A stretch of 64,000 nucleotides of DNA. Origin: Parus major (lineage: Eukaryota > Chordata > Aves > Passeriformes > Paridae). How positions within the stretch are numbered: the stretch's first letter is position 1; each line of letters begins with the position of its first letter. The stretch spans positions 21,409,511 to 21,473,510 of the forward strand of contig NC_031776.1 in the NCBI RefSeq assembly GCF_001522545.3, in the 5' to 3' direction. Below are positions 1 to 12,386 of this stretch, piece after piece. The notes below the pieces were generated by a model. It had not been told where the DNA came from, made no database searches, and saw only the letters and a list, made by a program, of their open reading frames with translations. A program made the translations under genes and the position numbers.

Positions 1-2699
1 TAACAGAAATCAAGGCTTTACCACAGCTAATAAGCATAATGTATTGGAGGCAGCTCTTCCTTTATGTTGCTGATGAATAACATGATTTTAAATGAGCAAA
101 AATGAGAAACAGCTAACTTTTTTGAGGTTCAGTAATGTATTGCTTATAGTACTTGTCACCATTGTGACAACCTTCTGGAGAATTAAATCAGTTTTTATTC
201 CTACAGAGCAAAGTAAGAAAAATAGTTTAGGTTACCATGGTAGCTAGTGCGCTTAATCTAACTGGAGAAGGTAGGCATGTTGCAATTTTTTTATTCTGCA
301 TCTGGGCTTCTGAATGCCAAAGAACAGATGACAGGCAAACTGGATCTAACCAAACAGATTTCTTCAGCAGTTTTTAGCAACTGTCTTGAAAAGTTTTCTT
401 TTTACCTAGTTTGTACTACTTTTTGTAGGTAATAGTATTAAATCCTACTGTAACAGGTTTTAAATAAATATAATAAATTTTACTCCTTAAATTCATGAAA
501 GTTCTTAAAAGTCATTGTAAAATAAATTGAAGGTAAGCCAAATATTGCTAACCTGGCAGCCAAATGACTATAACTTCAGGAACTGCAAGTGCACTAAATA
601 GACAGTTAACAACCACTTGCCTTGAGTAAAGAGCTTCAGCCCACAAAAGTCTCATCTCAGGTGCCAAGTAGTGCTGTGGCTAATCCTGACAAGGGTCTGG
701 GGCCTTCTTACGAACTGTGGTGGGGTCATTCAGAGCTCCCAGGGACCACCTTTCTGCCCTTCTGGCAAAAGTAAAGCAAAATCACTGAGAAATAAAAAAG
801 GAATGTATTAATGCAGTGATAGTCAGATTGATCACGATGTTTACTGTAGTTAAATTCCTCTAATTTATACAGATGTGCCTGTAAAAATAAATTTAAATGT
901 TTAGCATATTAATCATACAGAGCTCTGAAGAGCAAGTGAAGATTATGGTAGTGATTTCACCCTGAATTGTGTTGTTACCAGTCTCTGGTCAGACAGTATT
1001 AAAACTGTGGCTAAATCAGACATATTTCAGTGAGACACTGGCCAATTGTAAATTTTGAAGTAGTATCTATATGAAGGCAGACAAGCATTTAATCCCTTCC
1101 CTATCAGGCAGAGGATCTTCCATGCTGTGAGCAGTGCCTAGTCACATGTTTCTGAATGGCTATCTGTTCACTCTGACCTTACACAGAGCAACAGAAAACA
1201 GATGTCTTTGCCTTTTGCCAAGTTCCTTGCTCACAGTTTAGGAACAATTCCACACGCACAGGAAGGTTTTTGTTAATTTCTTTCAGATGACGGTAGGAAT
1301 CCTGATCACCTCTTTCTACAGAAGCAAATATTAACAGTTGATCATTCCCATCACTTTTATAAGAAATGCTGTGTCTTATAAGAGTTCTTTGGGAAGAAGC
1401 AGTGTGTTATTCTGCAAGAGCTTTGCATCTTTATATTGTTACATTCTGGTAGAGAACCTCTGGAATCACAGCTGAAGGTGTTTGGTGAGAAAAGACTGAT
1501 AGAAACTTGATAACTTGGATTGCTAAAATCAAGACTTGCTAGTGTCCTCAGTGATATGGATACTTGTAGTAGCCCACAAATTCCCTGATGTTGTCCATAA
1601 TCTGAAAATACTTAGCAATCTCAGCATCTTTCAGGATCTGCTGAACATTCTGTTAACTAAGGAGAAAGAACTCTGCATGAAATATGAAGACACTAAAATG
1701 AAGCAGTTTTCCCAAATTGTATAGAATTTTTAAAAAAAATTATATTTAGTAGTTTATATGTTAATGAGGCTTGCTGCCCAAAATTAGGGAACTTCCCACT
1801 GACTTTAGTAAATCTTTGATAATTTCCATAAAATAGTGCAAATAATTTCAAGAGATTTAAGGTATATAAGAGGAAAGGGGCTTATACAATTTCATGGATT
1901 TTAAGCAGAGGAACACTGCCTTTAAATCCTAGGAATAATTACAGTGTACAAGGTTTGAGCTGAGTTATGTTGGAAGTTATTTTTGCTGGTTTAACTTTTT
2001 TTTTTTTTCCTTAAATCCAGAAGATAAATTAAAAGCTCAGGTATCAAAGGAATTATTTTTCTCCTCTGAGACAGACTAGTAATAACCCTGTGAATTAAGC
2101 TGTGGTGGGACAGATTTTGGTAAGGAAGAAAGTCACAGAACTTAAAATATTAAACTCCTGCTAGCCAGTGAGAGAGAGAGATAACTCAAATTGTTTGTCT
2201 TTCTCCTAACTTTCTGAATTTTAACTGTTAACCTGTAACCAATTTCCATGACAAAATCTTGTATAAAGGCAAGCATCTGTTTGTACAGTGCCTTTTGTGT
2301 AAGATAGCACAGAAATGGAAGGAGAATCCTAGCTGTGGCTGCTATTTAGAAGTCAGCTTGGAAACCAGCAAATTCTAAGGGGAAGGAACTATGTTGCTTC
2401 CTACGATCTCCAAAAACATATCCAGATAGCTGTTTTAAGGTTTAATAGCCTTGTGGACATGACAGAAGCTGCATAGTGAAGTAAGTTATTCACAGGAAGA
2501 GAGGAGGTGTTTTGCACATTAATTGGTATAAGTCTTCCACTGCCAAACCGTAGAAAATTCCAAATACGCTCCAGAAGAAGTTCAGTCTTGCTTTGCATCT
2601 ATGCCAGCAGTAGTAGGGGTTGCAAATGAGTGTTGTAAATGAGCCCTTTTGTGAACCAATGGCAGTCTCTTTCTTTTCTTGAAAAGTGAAGAAGTGGAT

Positions 2700-2781
2700 T
2701 AAATTAATGTGTCCTGACCTAGTTGTATTTGGTGATCTTTATGGGTCTCCCTTCCAACTTGAGATATTCTGTGGTTCTGTG
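2700..2781 (+). mobile_element. CR1 LINE 3'-end fragment
   Basis: The stretch reads like the 3' end of an avian CR1 retrotransposon: a 'ggtgatctttatgggtctcc' block, then 'cttccaactt', ending in the terminal 'attctgtggttctgtg' repeat. Only the last 80 bases or so are recognisable. It is sense on the + strand and lies inside an RBMS1 intron. Confidence 0.7.
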
Positions 2782-5189
2782 TTTTATCCTTATAGCTGAG
2801 CTGCTGCTGCTGTTCCCCAGGGTGGCTGTGGGTTTGCACCTGCAGTGCAGATACCACCTCAATGCGCTGTGGAATGTGTTTGTTGGCATTTCAACTATTT
2901 TGCTGGAAGAATAACAGATGGAAGAAATTTCAAGTTGTATTCCAGGATTTCAGTGAGACATCCTCATCTGCTGGCAGCTTTTTTGCTTTTCGTTTCCCTC
3001 CTGTGCCTGCCATCTTTACTGGTTCTAGCTATGGACATGTGTAGAAGTGCCTTCAAACTCCCTTTTTTCTGCTGTGGTCTGTGTTCCATCAAAGGATCAA
3101 ACCAGAAGTAACTGAATCCCTGGGAGTATTCAGGCTGTACTCCACTGATGTGGAGAAAGGGTCAGGAAAGCAGAAGTCCTTTCCAGTCAGCCATTCAGCA
3201 CCAAACCCCTGTAATTAATAATGCAAAATACCGGTTGTTTCATGGGCCAGATGTAACATTTTTCCATCACAAAATGCTTTCTGTTAAGAGAAAACAATTT
3301 CCTTAGAACAATTTCCTCAGATGCACTTCTTTTTTCTCTTTTTTTCCCAAGAACTCTGTAATCTGGGTTAGTGGTAAAGTTGTTAGTACTCTTCCATTGT
3401 GGAGCTTTGCCTTCCCTAACAATAGTGTTACATGACTTTGTAGCACAAAGTTTTCTCTGGCAGGTGGATAAGTACAAGCATCTAGTGCCCATCATGGGCA
3501 GTGGCTGGTGGCAGGTCCTTGTGCCCCTTTTAGCAGGGAAGGTTCACAGTCTCATCCTGAATATAGTGCCAGGATAATGTGGGAATCTGGTAAGCCCTAG
3601 GTAACAGGAGCACGAGAGAAGGGGAGTGTGCTCTACCCACTTACCTAACAGCTTTCTCTGAGCTTCTGCACTTGACTGAATTTCTTTCCCTGTTGGGTGT
3701 TTTTGAATGTATTCTTTTGTTTGTTACTTTGTTTTTTGCATGTAAATTACACTTTTATTACTGTGAACAAAATGGGGCCTTTTTAATCTTTCCAAATATT
3801 AGAACTTTTATATTTTCTGTTATTCTAGAATAAAAACATAAGGTAATTAAATAAAAATATGCAAAGAGTCTGGCTTTCCGTTTTAGATTATTTAGGGAAG
3901 TTTCAGGATATTTTATTGCAATATATTTTATAGCCTGTAATAAAAAGTAAAACATTCATAACTTTTCCTTTCAAGCACTATTTGGAACTTCAGAAAATCT
4001 TGCTATGGCTACAAGTGCAATTTTGTAATGCCAATATCTGAAACCTCCTTTAAAGCTTTTGCTAATAGAACTCATTAAAGAAGGAAGTTAAGCCTACATA
4101 ACTCAAGGTGCAAAACAGAATTGCCTAATACTAAGTAGCAAACCAGTTTTAACACTGTGAAAGCTGTTCTTCATCTCACATTCCTGCCTGAGGAAATTTG
4201 AGCTGAATGTCAAGATGTAAGTACTGTAATGTTGCTCAGCAATTAATATTAATGTCAGCTCTGGCCTCACAGTGAATCCATTTTCTTGTCTTCTCTTTCT
4301 GTTGATTTTTCTAATATGAAAAAGAATTCAGATATCCTATGATAAGAGAATTTGAACCCCAAACTTGTCTGTGCGCTATATAGATTCAGTATTATTTTGG
4401 AAGGGGGATGTCTCCACTAGGTAACAAAAGAGAAATTTTACAGGGTAATCAAATGCCATTTCTAATGGATCATAAAGGGACCAATGAGGGCAACACTTGG
4501 GAGCTGGAAGAGTTTGTTTTGTAAGGTGTGTGGGATTTTGTTGTGGCTAGGAATTGCAGTCATTCCAGTGGCAGAGGCATGCACATTAGGAGGATGTAAT
4601 GGGAGAACATTTCCCTACTGTAGGTCTTTTAACCAAATTTCTTTTAAAACTGTTTTAGAAAACTTCAAAACATTAACTCTTTTGAATTGAATGTGAAGCT
4701 TGGGGTAAAAACGCAAATAGTAAAGGTTTTTCAGCCTAGAATTTGCTTCCCCATTTTTAATTTTCATTAGTTTTTGGAACTGGAGAATTCCTTTCTGTGC
4801 CTAAAAGTTGTGACCTCCCCCCAAGCCCAAATACTTCTTTTTTTTTTTTTCCCTCCTAGGAAAAACTAACCCAAACTGAATGGTGATATCAAATACAGCA
4901 AGTTATAAAATTATGCAATATGCTACTAAAAGTACTGAGATATTATTAATATAAGGGTAGCTTAAAGACAAATGGATGCCTGATCTGTATGAGAGGATAT
5001 GACCATCCATCCAGTAAAATCACTCTAAGAAATGCTTTAACAGAAGGAGACAAGTGTTGTGGTTTTGTATGGTTTTGTTTTTGTTGTCTGGTATGATTCA
5101 AACTTCCCTGCAAGCCAGACAGCCCTCTTGTACAGAGGGAAAATGCATTGTGAACTATGCCATCAAATATGCTGGGATCAATAAATATG

Positions 5190-5395
5190 GGCACAAACGG
5201 ATACACACGGAGTTCCACCTGCAAATGAGGATAAACTTCTTTACTGTGCAGTGACTGGGCACTGGAACAGATTGCCCAGAGAAACTGTGGAGTGTCCCCA
5301 CACTGGGGATATCCAAGAACTGTCTGAACACAATCCTGTGCAGTGTGATCTACATGACCAGACATGGTCCTTTCCAACCTTACCTATTCTGTGAA
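5190..5395 (+). mobile_element. CR1 LINE 3' end
   Basis: Typical CR1 3' sequence in sense orientation: 'gagttccacctgcaaatgag', 'ataaacttctttactgtgca', 'gggcactggaacagattgcc', 'ggtcctttccaacc', ending in 'ctattctgtga'. The copy is 5' truncated, as is usual for CR1. A TA microsatellite starts just after its 3' end. The 5' edge is approximate and may lie somewhat further upstream. The open frame on the opposite strand is an antisense shadow of this element. Confidence 0.8.
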
Positions 5396-5398
5396 AAT

Positions 5399-5419
5399 TA
5401 TATATATATATATATATAT
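5399..5419. repeat. (TA)n microsatellite
   Basis: An uninterrupted TA tract of about 10 units sits at the 3' tail of the CR1 copy. It probably grew from the AT-rich CR1 tail or its target site. Confidence 0.95.
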
Positions 5420-6294
5420 GTGCATCAGTACAGAGTGTGGCCAGTGATCACCAGCGTGAAAGAGATGCTCCCTTGGCACAGCTGGAAATCTGTAGACAAA
5501 TGCTGGAAATTGTCAATTTCAACAAAAACGTTTATTTGAGAGGTCATTTCATGGCACATAAATAGATAGCACAAAGTAGGGAGTAGCCTAAGATCAGGGG
5601 AATGGCAAAGATGGGGCTGTATTTGTCTCCTCCCTCATTGCTCATCTCCTGGCTGCCCTCCTCTCTCATTTTGTCTGTTTCTAGAGAAAGTTTTTAGAAG
5701 ATTTTTGTATTGTCTGAATGCAAAACGTAGAAGTTTGGTGAAAAGTCAAAAATGTTCATGCGTGGAAGGAGATGACATTGTCCCACTCACTTCTGTAACA
5801 CCCTATTCTTTTGGTGTTATTATGGCAACGTACATACTCTTAAAGCCATTTTCTCATTTTTTCCTGACATTATTTTCCAATTGTCATCCCAATCCTTTCT
5901 TAATTTACATCTGGCTTTCTTAGTGCTTTCCACCACTCTTGCATTTCTTGTCTACTAATTTCTTTCCTTTATCTCATTTTTACTTTTTTTTTTTTTTCCT
6001 CTCAGAAGAATTTGAAACATGAAGTTTTAACATGGACTATAAACTGGTCAATTATTTACCTTTATCTCTACTTAAAAATGTTGGTGTCAGCAGTAATAGG
6101 AGAAGGGGAACTTTCTCAGGAATGCTGTGGGCAGTGGCAGAAGATGGAGGTCACTAATACTAGGAAAGAGCAGCCTTTACAAAGGGCCTGAGAAGTAAAA
6201 GTTCTTCTGCACCAGAAGTCATATGTAATTGTTTGTTTTAAATTTAAAATGTCAGTGACAACAATAGTAACAGTTGGTTTTAATTCTCTTTCAG

Positions 6295-6452
6295 CAACAA
6301 GAGCAAGACCCGACTAACTTATACATTTCCAATCTGCCTCTTTCAATGGATGAGCAGGAGCTTGAGAACATGCTGAAGCCCTTTGGGCAGGTGATCTCCA
6401 CGAGGATACTGCGGGACTCAAGTGGGACAAGCCGTGGTGTTGGCTTTGCAAG
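6295..6452 (+). CDS. RBMS1: RBMS1 coding exon: first half of RRM2
   Basis: First RBMS1 exon in the window (158 nt, phase 0 at the start). Translation begins [20 protein letters not shown] and ends [12 protein letters not shown] plus two bases of an Arg codon. It matches human RBMS1 from residue 135, as recalled. RBMS proteins bind single-stranded DNA and A/U-rich RNA through two RRMs and act on transcription, mRNA stability and translation. This exon supplies beta-1 of RRM2 with the RNP2 motif LYISNL, helix alpha-1, and most of RNP1 (RGVGFAR). The acceptor is 'taattctctttcag' and the donor AG|gtactt at 6453. The computed reading frame starts at an upstream ATG (6274) in the intron and runs past the donor, so neither of its ends is real. 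RBMS2 and RBMS3 are close paralogues, but the sequence further along fits RBMS1 best. Confidence 0.95.
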
Positions 6453-9400
6453 GTACTTCAGAGGGCAGCCTTTTCCCTTTGTTTTGACTGAAAAGGCAAG
6501 GATAGGTAGAAAAGGCAGAAATTATTGAATATTACAAGGTTTGTAAAGAGAAGGGAAATTGAGGTGGAGTTATCCAGCAGGGTTTTGTTAATTCTTTTGG
6601 TAAAGCTGTGTCTCATCTTGCTTAGATGGCTAAATCTAAATTTATTGCTCTTACTGGACAATTATCTAGAATAGGAATTCACTCTAAACCACTTCCTTCT
6701 CTTTTCTGTAGTTCTTCTTTCTCTTCTATCCCTGAACCAGTAAGCAAGAGTTATGTGATGCTTCACCAAGATTTCTCCTGTGACTTTTCTGGCTTTTGAA
6801 GTTTGAATCCCAGGCAGCAAACCAGAAAGAAGAATATTCTTCCCCACCCCCATGCCTTTTTTTGTTTTGTTTTGCTTCATTAGTTCCTTGGAGAAAATGA
6901 ACTCATCATTGCCCTTTGAACATCAGCCCTTTGAATTTTCATGCTCATTAACATGATGCCAGCTGGGAAAGAAAATATTTTTATTCACTTACAGTAAATC
7001 TCATCTTAAAATGTTTGTGTTCTAAGTCAAATATCTCACTCAAATCAATAGGAACAACTGTTCTTCATAAATTAGTAGATACCTCCCAAATATTCTGTCC
7101 ATATGAGTCTACTTTTTCTCTAGTTAATGCAGCTATTTTTAATGGGATCTCTTCATCAAAGTCTTTTCTGTGCCATTTCTATTTATCTAAGTCCTGCTTT
7201 AAACCTAGTATAACAATCAAAATTTAGAGGCTTTAAATTGAAGCATTCTATTATCAACAACAAAAGCATGCGTCGAGGAAAGAATTGGGATTCTCAAAAT
7301 ATGTTGTACAATCTCTGTGAAATCAAATTCCAGTAATTCAGATGTTCAGCCAATATTACAATAGCTCTGTATTTGAACAAATAGCAGAGTCTAAAATTAG
7401 TGCACAGAAAAGAACTGAACAAATTTATCTCCTGATGAGGCAAAAATTTGTAGGGATTGATTTTCCTGTGAGTTGGTTGGGGGGTATTTCATAGCACTGT
7501 GATTTTTATTTTTATTTTTTTTTAATCTCTCCCCCCACCGGCCTCCTGACCCCCAGTTTTATATTGCTGTCAAACTGTCCAGTTTCAAGAAGGTATAACA
7601 AAGGAACAAAATTAGAAATAATTGAGCCATTTTCATTAAGTAAGAGTGGAAAACCAGCAAGTTTGGGCTTTGCTAAAATTTCTTCCCTTTAAAAAAATTT
7701 GTCCCCTTTAAAAAAATCAACAGGTATTTGTAATGTTTTTGGGGCAAAATTAGCCTGGCATTTTAATTTCATTAATATATGTGTGTTTTATATGTAGCTT
7801 TCACTTTTTGGTACTATGAAGGCTAGAATCCACTATCACCACCTCTCAAATTCAGTGGGCATTTTGAATTCATTAAGTCTCTTCTCCCTAAACTTGTTTA
7901 CCACTTCTACCTTGAATCAGTGGTATGGTAGGAAATATGGTAGGATATATTTTTTCCAGTATATCTGGAAGTGTTCTAGAATCATATGCAAAAATAAAAA
8001 GACTTGTGGGTATCCTCATTTGTATAGAGGACATTAAAATAGAATAGTTTTAAAGTATTTTCTCAATGGTTTAACTTAGTGAAGTTATTTTTATATAAAT
8101 CTTTATTTATATACATACATATAGTATAAATAAGTTATAGGATAAGAACTGTTTCTATATCTAATTAGAACTTCTTTCCTTCTGCAAGGTGAACATTTTT
8201 CTTATATTGGAAAATTCTTGTATAAATATTAATTAAAGCTAGAATTTTCCAAGAAACCTTTAGACATTAAATAAATATTTTAATTTCTTGCCTTCGGGAG
8301 ACTTGTATTGAGTTGATAGGGAATAATGTATTTTATCAAATCCAGACTTGAGTCTTAAACTACATTTTATTGTTTGTTTCATGTGAGACAAAAAAAAACC
8401 CCAAACAAACAAAAAAATTAGATTTCTTTGATACAGATCCAATAACCCAGAACTTCTGAAAATTATCTTAGAGATATTTTTGAAATCATTAGGAAAACCT
8501 CTTGTTCAGTCTGGAATTTGGTGATATTGGTTGTTATCTATACTTGTATTTTGTCAGCCTGTGCAGAAAGGATATCAGAATTAAAAAGATGTCAAGACTT
8601 GGTAATTTTTAGTCCTGGTTGTTTGCTGCTGAGACTGTTGGCCTAATTTGTGGATATGAATTACAAAACTTTATGAACAAATGAAAGGAATTATCTGGTC
8701 AACATTAACCAAACATCCTCTTGCAGGCAGCTGAAAAATAAGTTCTTTTTTTAAAACACATTTTGTTGTAATGGCACATCTCAGTCATTCACTGTGACTG
8801 AGTCCAAGCTGGCAGCTGGGGCTGGCACATCCACCCTGCAGGTGAGGGTGAAGGCACAGCCTCCAGAGCCTCTCCCAGCCAGCAGGAGCTCTCCAGCCCT
8901 CTGCCCAGTCTGTTAAGTCTACGTCTGACAGCATAAGTGCTCAAACCTGTTTGAGATTTTGGATGCATTCTCAGTAGCCATCACAGCTATGCTGGTATTG
9001 GCTCCTGTTCTGAACTTGGAGACAATTAAATAAGAGCCCGGTGCATCATTTAGTGGAGATGATGTGTATAAGCTAAAAGCTGCCAAGTCAGTTTGGGTCA
9101 CGCAGTCAGGCAGGTTTATATTTGACTTTATTACCTTAAACTGTACAGACAGTTCTGAATCCTCTCTTAAGAATGGCATTAACCTTCACTGCATGCAGCA
9201 TGTACACTAAGAATTCAGTTATGAGTGACAGTGAGTCAGTCCTGCTTCTTTCCAGACAAGAGAGATACTTCAGGCAGCTTGGACAGCTACAGTATAATTT
9301 CTGAGTAAATAAGAGTATTATTTTCAGTTTGGCACTGACTTTGGTCTCAGAGTGCATAAAATTTTAATTGAGTTTGGCTTTACCTTCCTGAAGTTATATG

Positions 9401-9582
9401 TTCTTAGAAAACATCTCCATTGTTCACGCATGGGAAAGTAGGAAAGCAAGCCACAGCAGTGAAGAGGGAAAATGCAAGAAATACGATTTGAGAAAAAGCA
9501 AGAAATACGCTTCAAAAAAAATCACAAACATGGGAATCTGGTTGAGTGTTTAATTTATGTAAATTATTCTTTATTTTCTTAG
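6453..9582 (+). other. RBMS1: RBMS1 intron
   Basis: Intron of about 3.1 kb between the two RRM2 exons, bounded by gtactt and 'ttattttcttag'. It is AT-rich with no recognisable gene. A short C-rich stretch follows a T-rich tract near 7500-7555, and an A/C-rich tract lies near 8391-8420. A GC-richer patch at about 8800-8910 shows no coding signal that I recognise. Confidence 0.85.
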
Positions 9583-9662
9583 GATGGAGTCAACAGAAAA
9601 ATGTGAAGCAGTGATTGCTCATTTTAATGGAAAATTCATAAAGACACCAGCAGGAGTTTCTG
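9583..9662 (+). CDS. RBMS1: RBMS1 coding exon: second half of RRM2
   Basis: An 80-nt exon. Its first G completes the Arg codon of RNP1 from the previous exon, then it reads [20 protein letters not shown] followed by TPAGVS and one base. Human RBMS1 reads the same apart from about two substitutions (G to A in IGHFNG, P to A in TPPGVS, human from memory). It supplies the end of beta-3, helix alpha-2 and the linker to beta-4 of RRM2. The acceptor is 'ttattttcttag' and the donor G|gtatgt at 9663. The ATG at 9584 is an internal Met and not a start. Confidence 0.95.
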
Positions 9663-12263
9663 GTATGTTGCATATATTTCCTGCAAGATGTATGAATGGG
9701 TTATTGCTTACATGGTGGAAGCCTGTTACACTGATTGTTGTATCTGGCTTCTCATTTAGAGGCAGGCTTATTAAAATTAAACTGTGTGTTTTTGGATGGC
9801 TGTAATGCTTGCTTGGAACACAGTATATCGCTTTTCTGTTGTAAACCTTCTCAGGAATCTCGTAGTGTTCTCTTCTAGCAGAGAAACAAGCAGCTAAGAT
9901 GCCAGCTATGTACAAATTCACATCCCACGTAATCCCAGTTGAAGTGAGGAAACAAATATCTGTATCAAAGCAGAATTTGGCTGATTGTCCATGGACAGGA
10001 CTTTTTTCACAGGCAGAAATGGCCTGTTTTTGTCATCTGTTGATGATTTTTTTTGAAGTATTTTCAAAAAATATTTTCGTATCAAAAAAAAGGAATCTGC
10101 AGCAGTGCCTGGCATGATCATTCACTGGGGAGCTGCAACTCTCAAGCCAGTGTAGCTTTTTAAAGTCCTTCAGGAAAACGGAAGGAGGTCAGTATAGAAT
10201 GTTGCTTCTAGAAATATTGTGCAAGGCAAAATTCAGAGAAGGCTTATTACAATTTTGTTGTCACACCAAGTTCCTCATCAGTTTGTCTGCTTTGTCAGCA
10301 CTGTTTCTAAGAGACAAAATGTATATTCAGTGAATACTGGAAAATGAGGAGAGGAAATTCAATGCTGCTGAGTAAAATAGAAAGTAAAGAGGACAATAGA
10401 GAAGGAAAGAATACATGCCTGACATTCCAGGCAGCTTTCAGTAGGCATTTTATTGAGAATCCCAAGTGGGAATTTTACAAATTACAGTGTTGATGTGGTT
10501 GCTGAAGCTGCCTTTATCCCACTGGTGAAATGCTCTCTGCAGCCAGACCCTGTCACTGAGGAGGAGGAAAGTAGCCCTCGGCAGGCAGACAAGAATGTGG
10601 CTTGTTTAGTAAAACTCCAAACATGCCTCATCCCAGAAAGATTGCTCCAGTTTGAGGCAGTCTGTGCTGCTGTAAGGATGGAAAATGCTTCAGAGCACAG
10701 GAAACCACTCCCTTTGGCAAAACTAATCTAATGCAGTATTTTGACTTCCCTAGCCTTGCTTTCGCAGACCCTTTGCACAGGGATTAATTGCTGATATTAT
10801 TAATTTACTTAAAAGTTTGTTACAAAGTTTTGGTAAATTTAAGCACATTGTTGCATTTATTACTTCAGTTATAATTTGTCTTTATTACATTAGTAAAAAT
10901 GTTACAGACTATGTATATAGAGACAATAATGACACTAAAGAACTGTAACAGAAGCTCCTATTATTGCTTTTTTGTTTGTTAATTTTTAGTTTCATTTACA
11001 TTCTCCTGTTCTCAATGAGTGAACCATTGAGCATGTCATTGCTGATCATGCTCTGTCTCCTGTGGGTCATTGCTGAAGCTGGAGTTGCACCCTTACATGA
11101 TGAGATTCAACTAGGTCAAAATAAAAAGTACCTGCATGGAATTGTAGAAATGATTTTTGCAGTCTGAAGGAAACATTTGACATAAAAATGTGATGCATTA
11201 GGGACAAGAAATTTGCAGAGAACTGTTCATTATCAGAAAGTGGAAACTAAACAGGGGTCTGAAGGTGTAATCCACCTCACAGGCTTGAACTTCTAGTGCT
11301 TACTTTGCAATGCAGTTGTCCAGGCTCTCTGCCTAGAACAGGTAAAGAAAAATACACTTCCAGAGATTGTCCCTGTGGTTACAAGGGGTGTCTGCATCAG
11401 TCACTCATAAATAGAACATTCCAAATGTTTGAAAGTCAGTTAAGTGAGATGGGTCTCACCTTCCATGATACTGAAAAAGAGATAAATAATCAGGTGCATG
11501 AGGGGGTTATGAGAACCTTGGTTTTTAAAGACCCTCAATTTTGCCGTAGAGGTACAGCCTCCGCTCTGTTTCCGTGCTGGCGCTTTGAAGTTTCATTGCT
11601 CCTTGCAAAGGTTTTATGGAGTTCAGATTCTTCCCAGAGTTCCATACCACATAGCAAGCAGCTGTCCAACAATGCAGTCTTATTAGAGAATTCAGCTTGT
11701 GCATAATAGTATGCTGCAGTCTGCCAAAAAGTGGGGCGGAGTCATAAGGCAACTGTGATTTTGGACAACCTGCACAGAGAAAACTGGATGGTGGTAGGAA
11801 AGCTCTTGAACAAGCAAAGATTAGAAAGCTGTTTTGAAATAGATTAGTGACCATTGGGATTATAAAGGATCAAGTTCAAACACATGCAAAACAAAATCAT
11901 AAAACCGGATCTATGTTTAAATTAAAACATTGTGTCCTAGAAACTTGGCTAAAATCAGCAAAGGGAGCTGGCTCTAAAAACACTGTTATCAGGATGAAGA
12001 GGGTAGGAGAGATAGGCCTGTAATGAAATAGGTGTGGGAGGAAGAACATTTGTTCAACAAAAACATGCTTTCATAATGCAGCTTTGTTATTTTAACTAAG
12101 TTTGGGCTTAAGTGGAAGAATGGGTTAAACACTTGTAGAAGACATAAGAGAAACCTCCTCTGGATCATTAGAAGACACAACAAAAAAAGCCTCTAAGAAT
12201 GTGGGAAGGCCAGGGATTAACACAAAGTCCTGGAGGAACAAAAATTTCATTCCTTTTATCAAG

Positions 12264-12335
12264 ACCCTGTACATCAGCTGGTCAGAGCATGGTACTAAGG
12301 CACTAACATTGTAAGTTTGATCCCTGTATGGGCCA
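12264..12335 (+). mobile_element. tRNA-Ile-derived (SINE-like) segment
   Basis: The sequence aligns along its length with a vertebrate tRNA-Ile (AAT anticodon) gene. It has 'tcagctggtcagagcatggt', then 'actaa' in the anticodon-loop region, then a B-box-like 'agtttgatccctgtatgggc' ending in GGGCCA. The anticodon arm is degraded and the 5' acceptor strand no longer pairs well, so it is not a working tRNA gene. Songbird genomes are known to carry a SINE made from a tRNA-Ile head and a CR1 tail. This segment has the head, but the CR1-like sequence beside it is in the opposite orientation. Confidence 0.65.
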
Positions 12336-12350
12336 TTCACTTCAGATTTG

Positions 12351-12386
12351 TGCTTGGAAGGGACCCATAAGGATCATCAACTCTGC
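12351..12386 (-). mobile_element. CR1 3'-end fragment, antisense
   Basis: 'cttggaagggacccataagg' followed by 'atcatcaactct' is the reverse complement of the CR1 3' block (gatgatcc...gggtcccttccaa). Only about 35 bases are recognisable. It lies 15 bases downstream of the tRNA-Ile-like segment. Confidence 0.6.

Larger units (their letters stand above)
1..6294 (+). other. RBMS1: RBMS1 intron, 5' end outside window
   Basis: AT-rich non-coding DNA upstream of the first RBMS1 exon in the window. It ends in a pyrimidine-rich acceptor followed by CAG at 6292-6294. I searched for the preceding RBMS1 exon, which should encode the end of RRM1 and a segment like VQAQMAK, and did not find it, so the whole stretch is read as one intron. 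It contains two CR1 3' ends and a TA microsatellite, listed separately. Open frames here are short and one on the minus strand (about 4946-5377) is only the antisense of a CR1 copy. Confidence 0.8.

Noticed and set aside
4946..5377. 143-codon minus-strand open frame
   Set aside because: It is mostly the antisense of a CR1 3' end and of flanking intron; there is no protein signature.
6801..6830. B-box-like 'gtttgaatcc' suggesting a tRNA or SINE
   Set aside because: No matching A box or foldable tRNA arms were found upstream.
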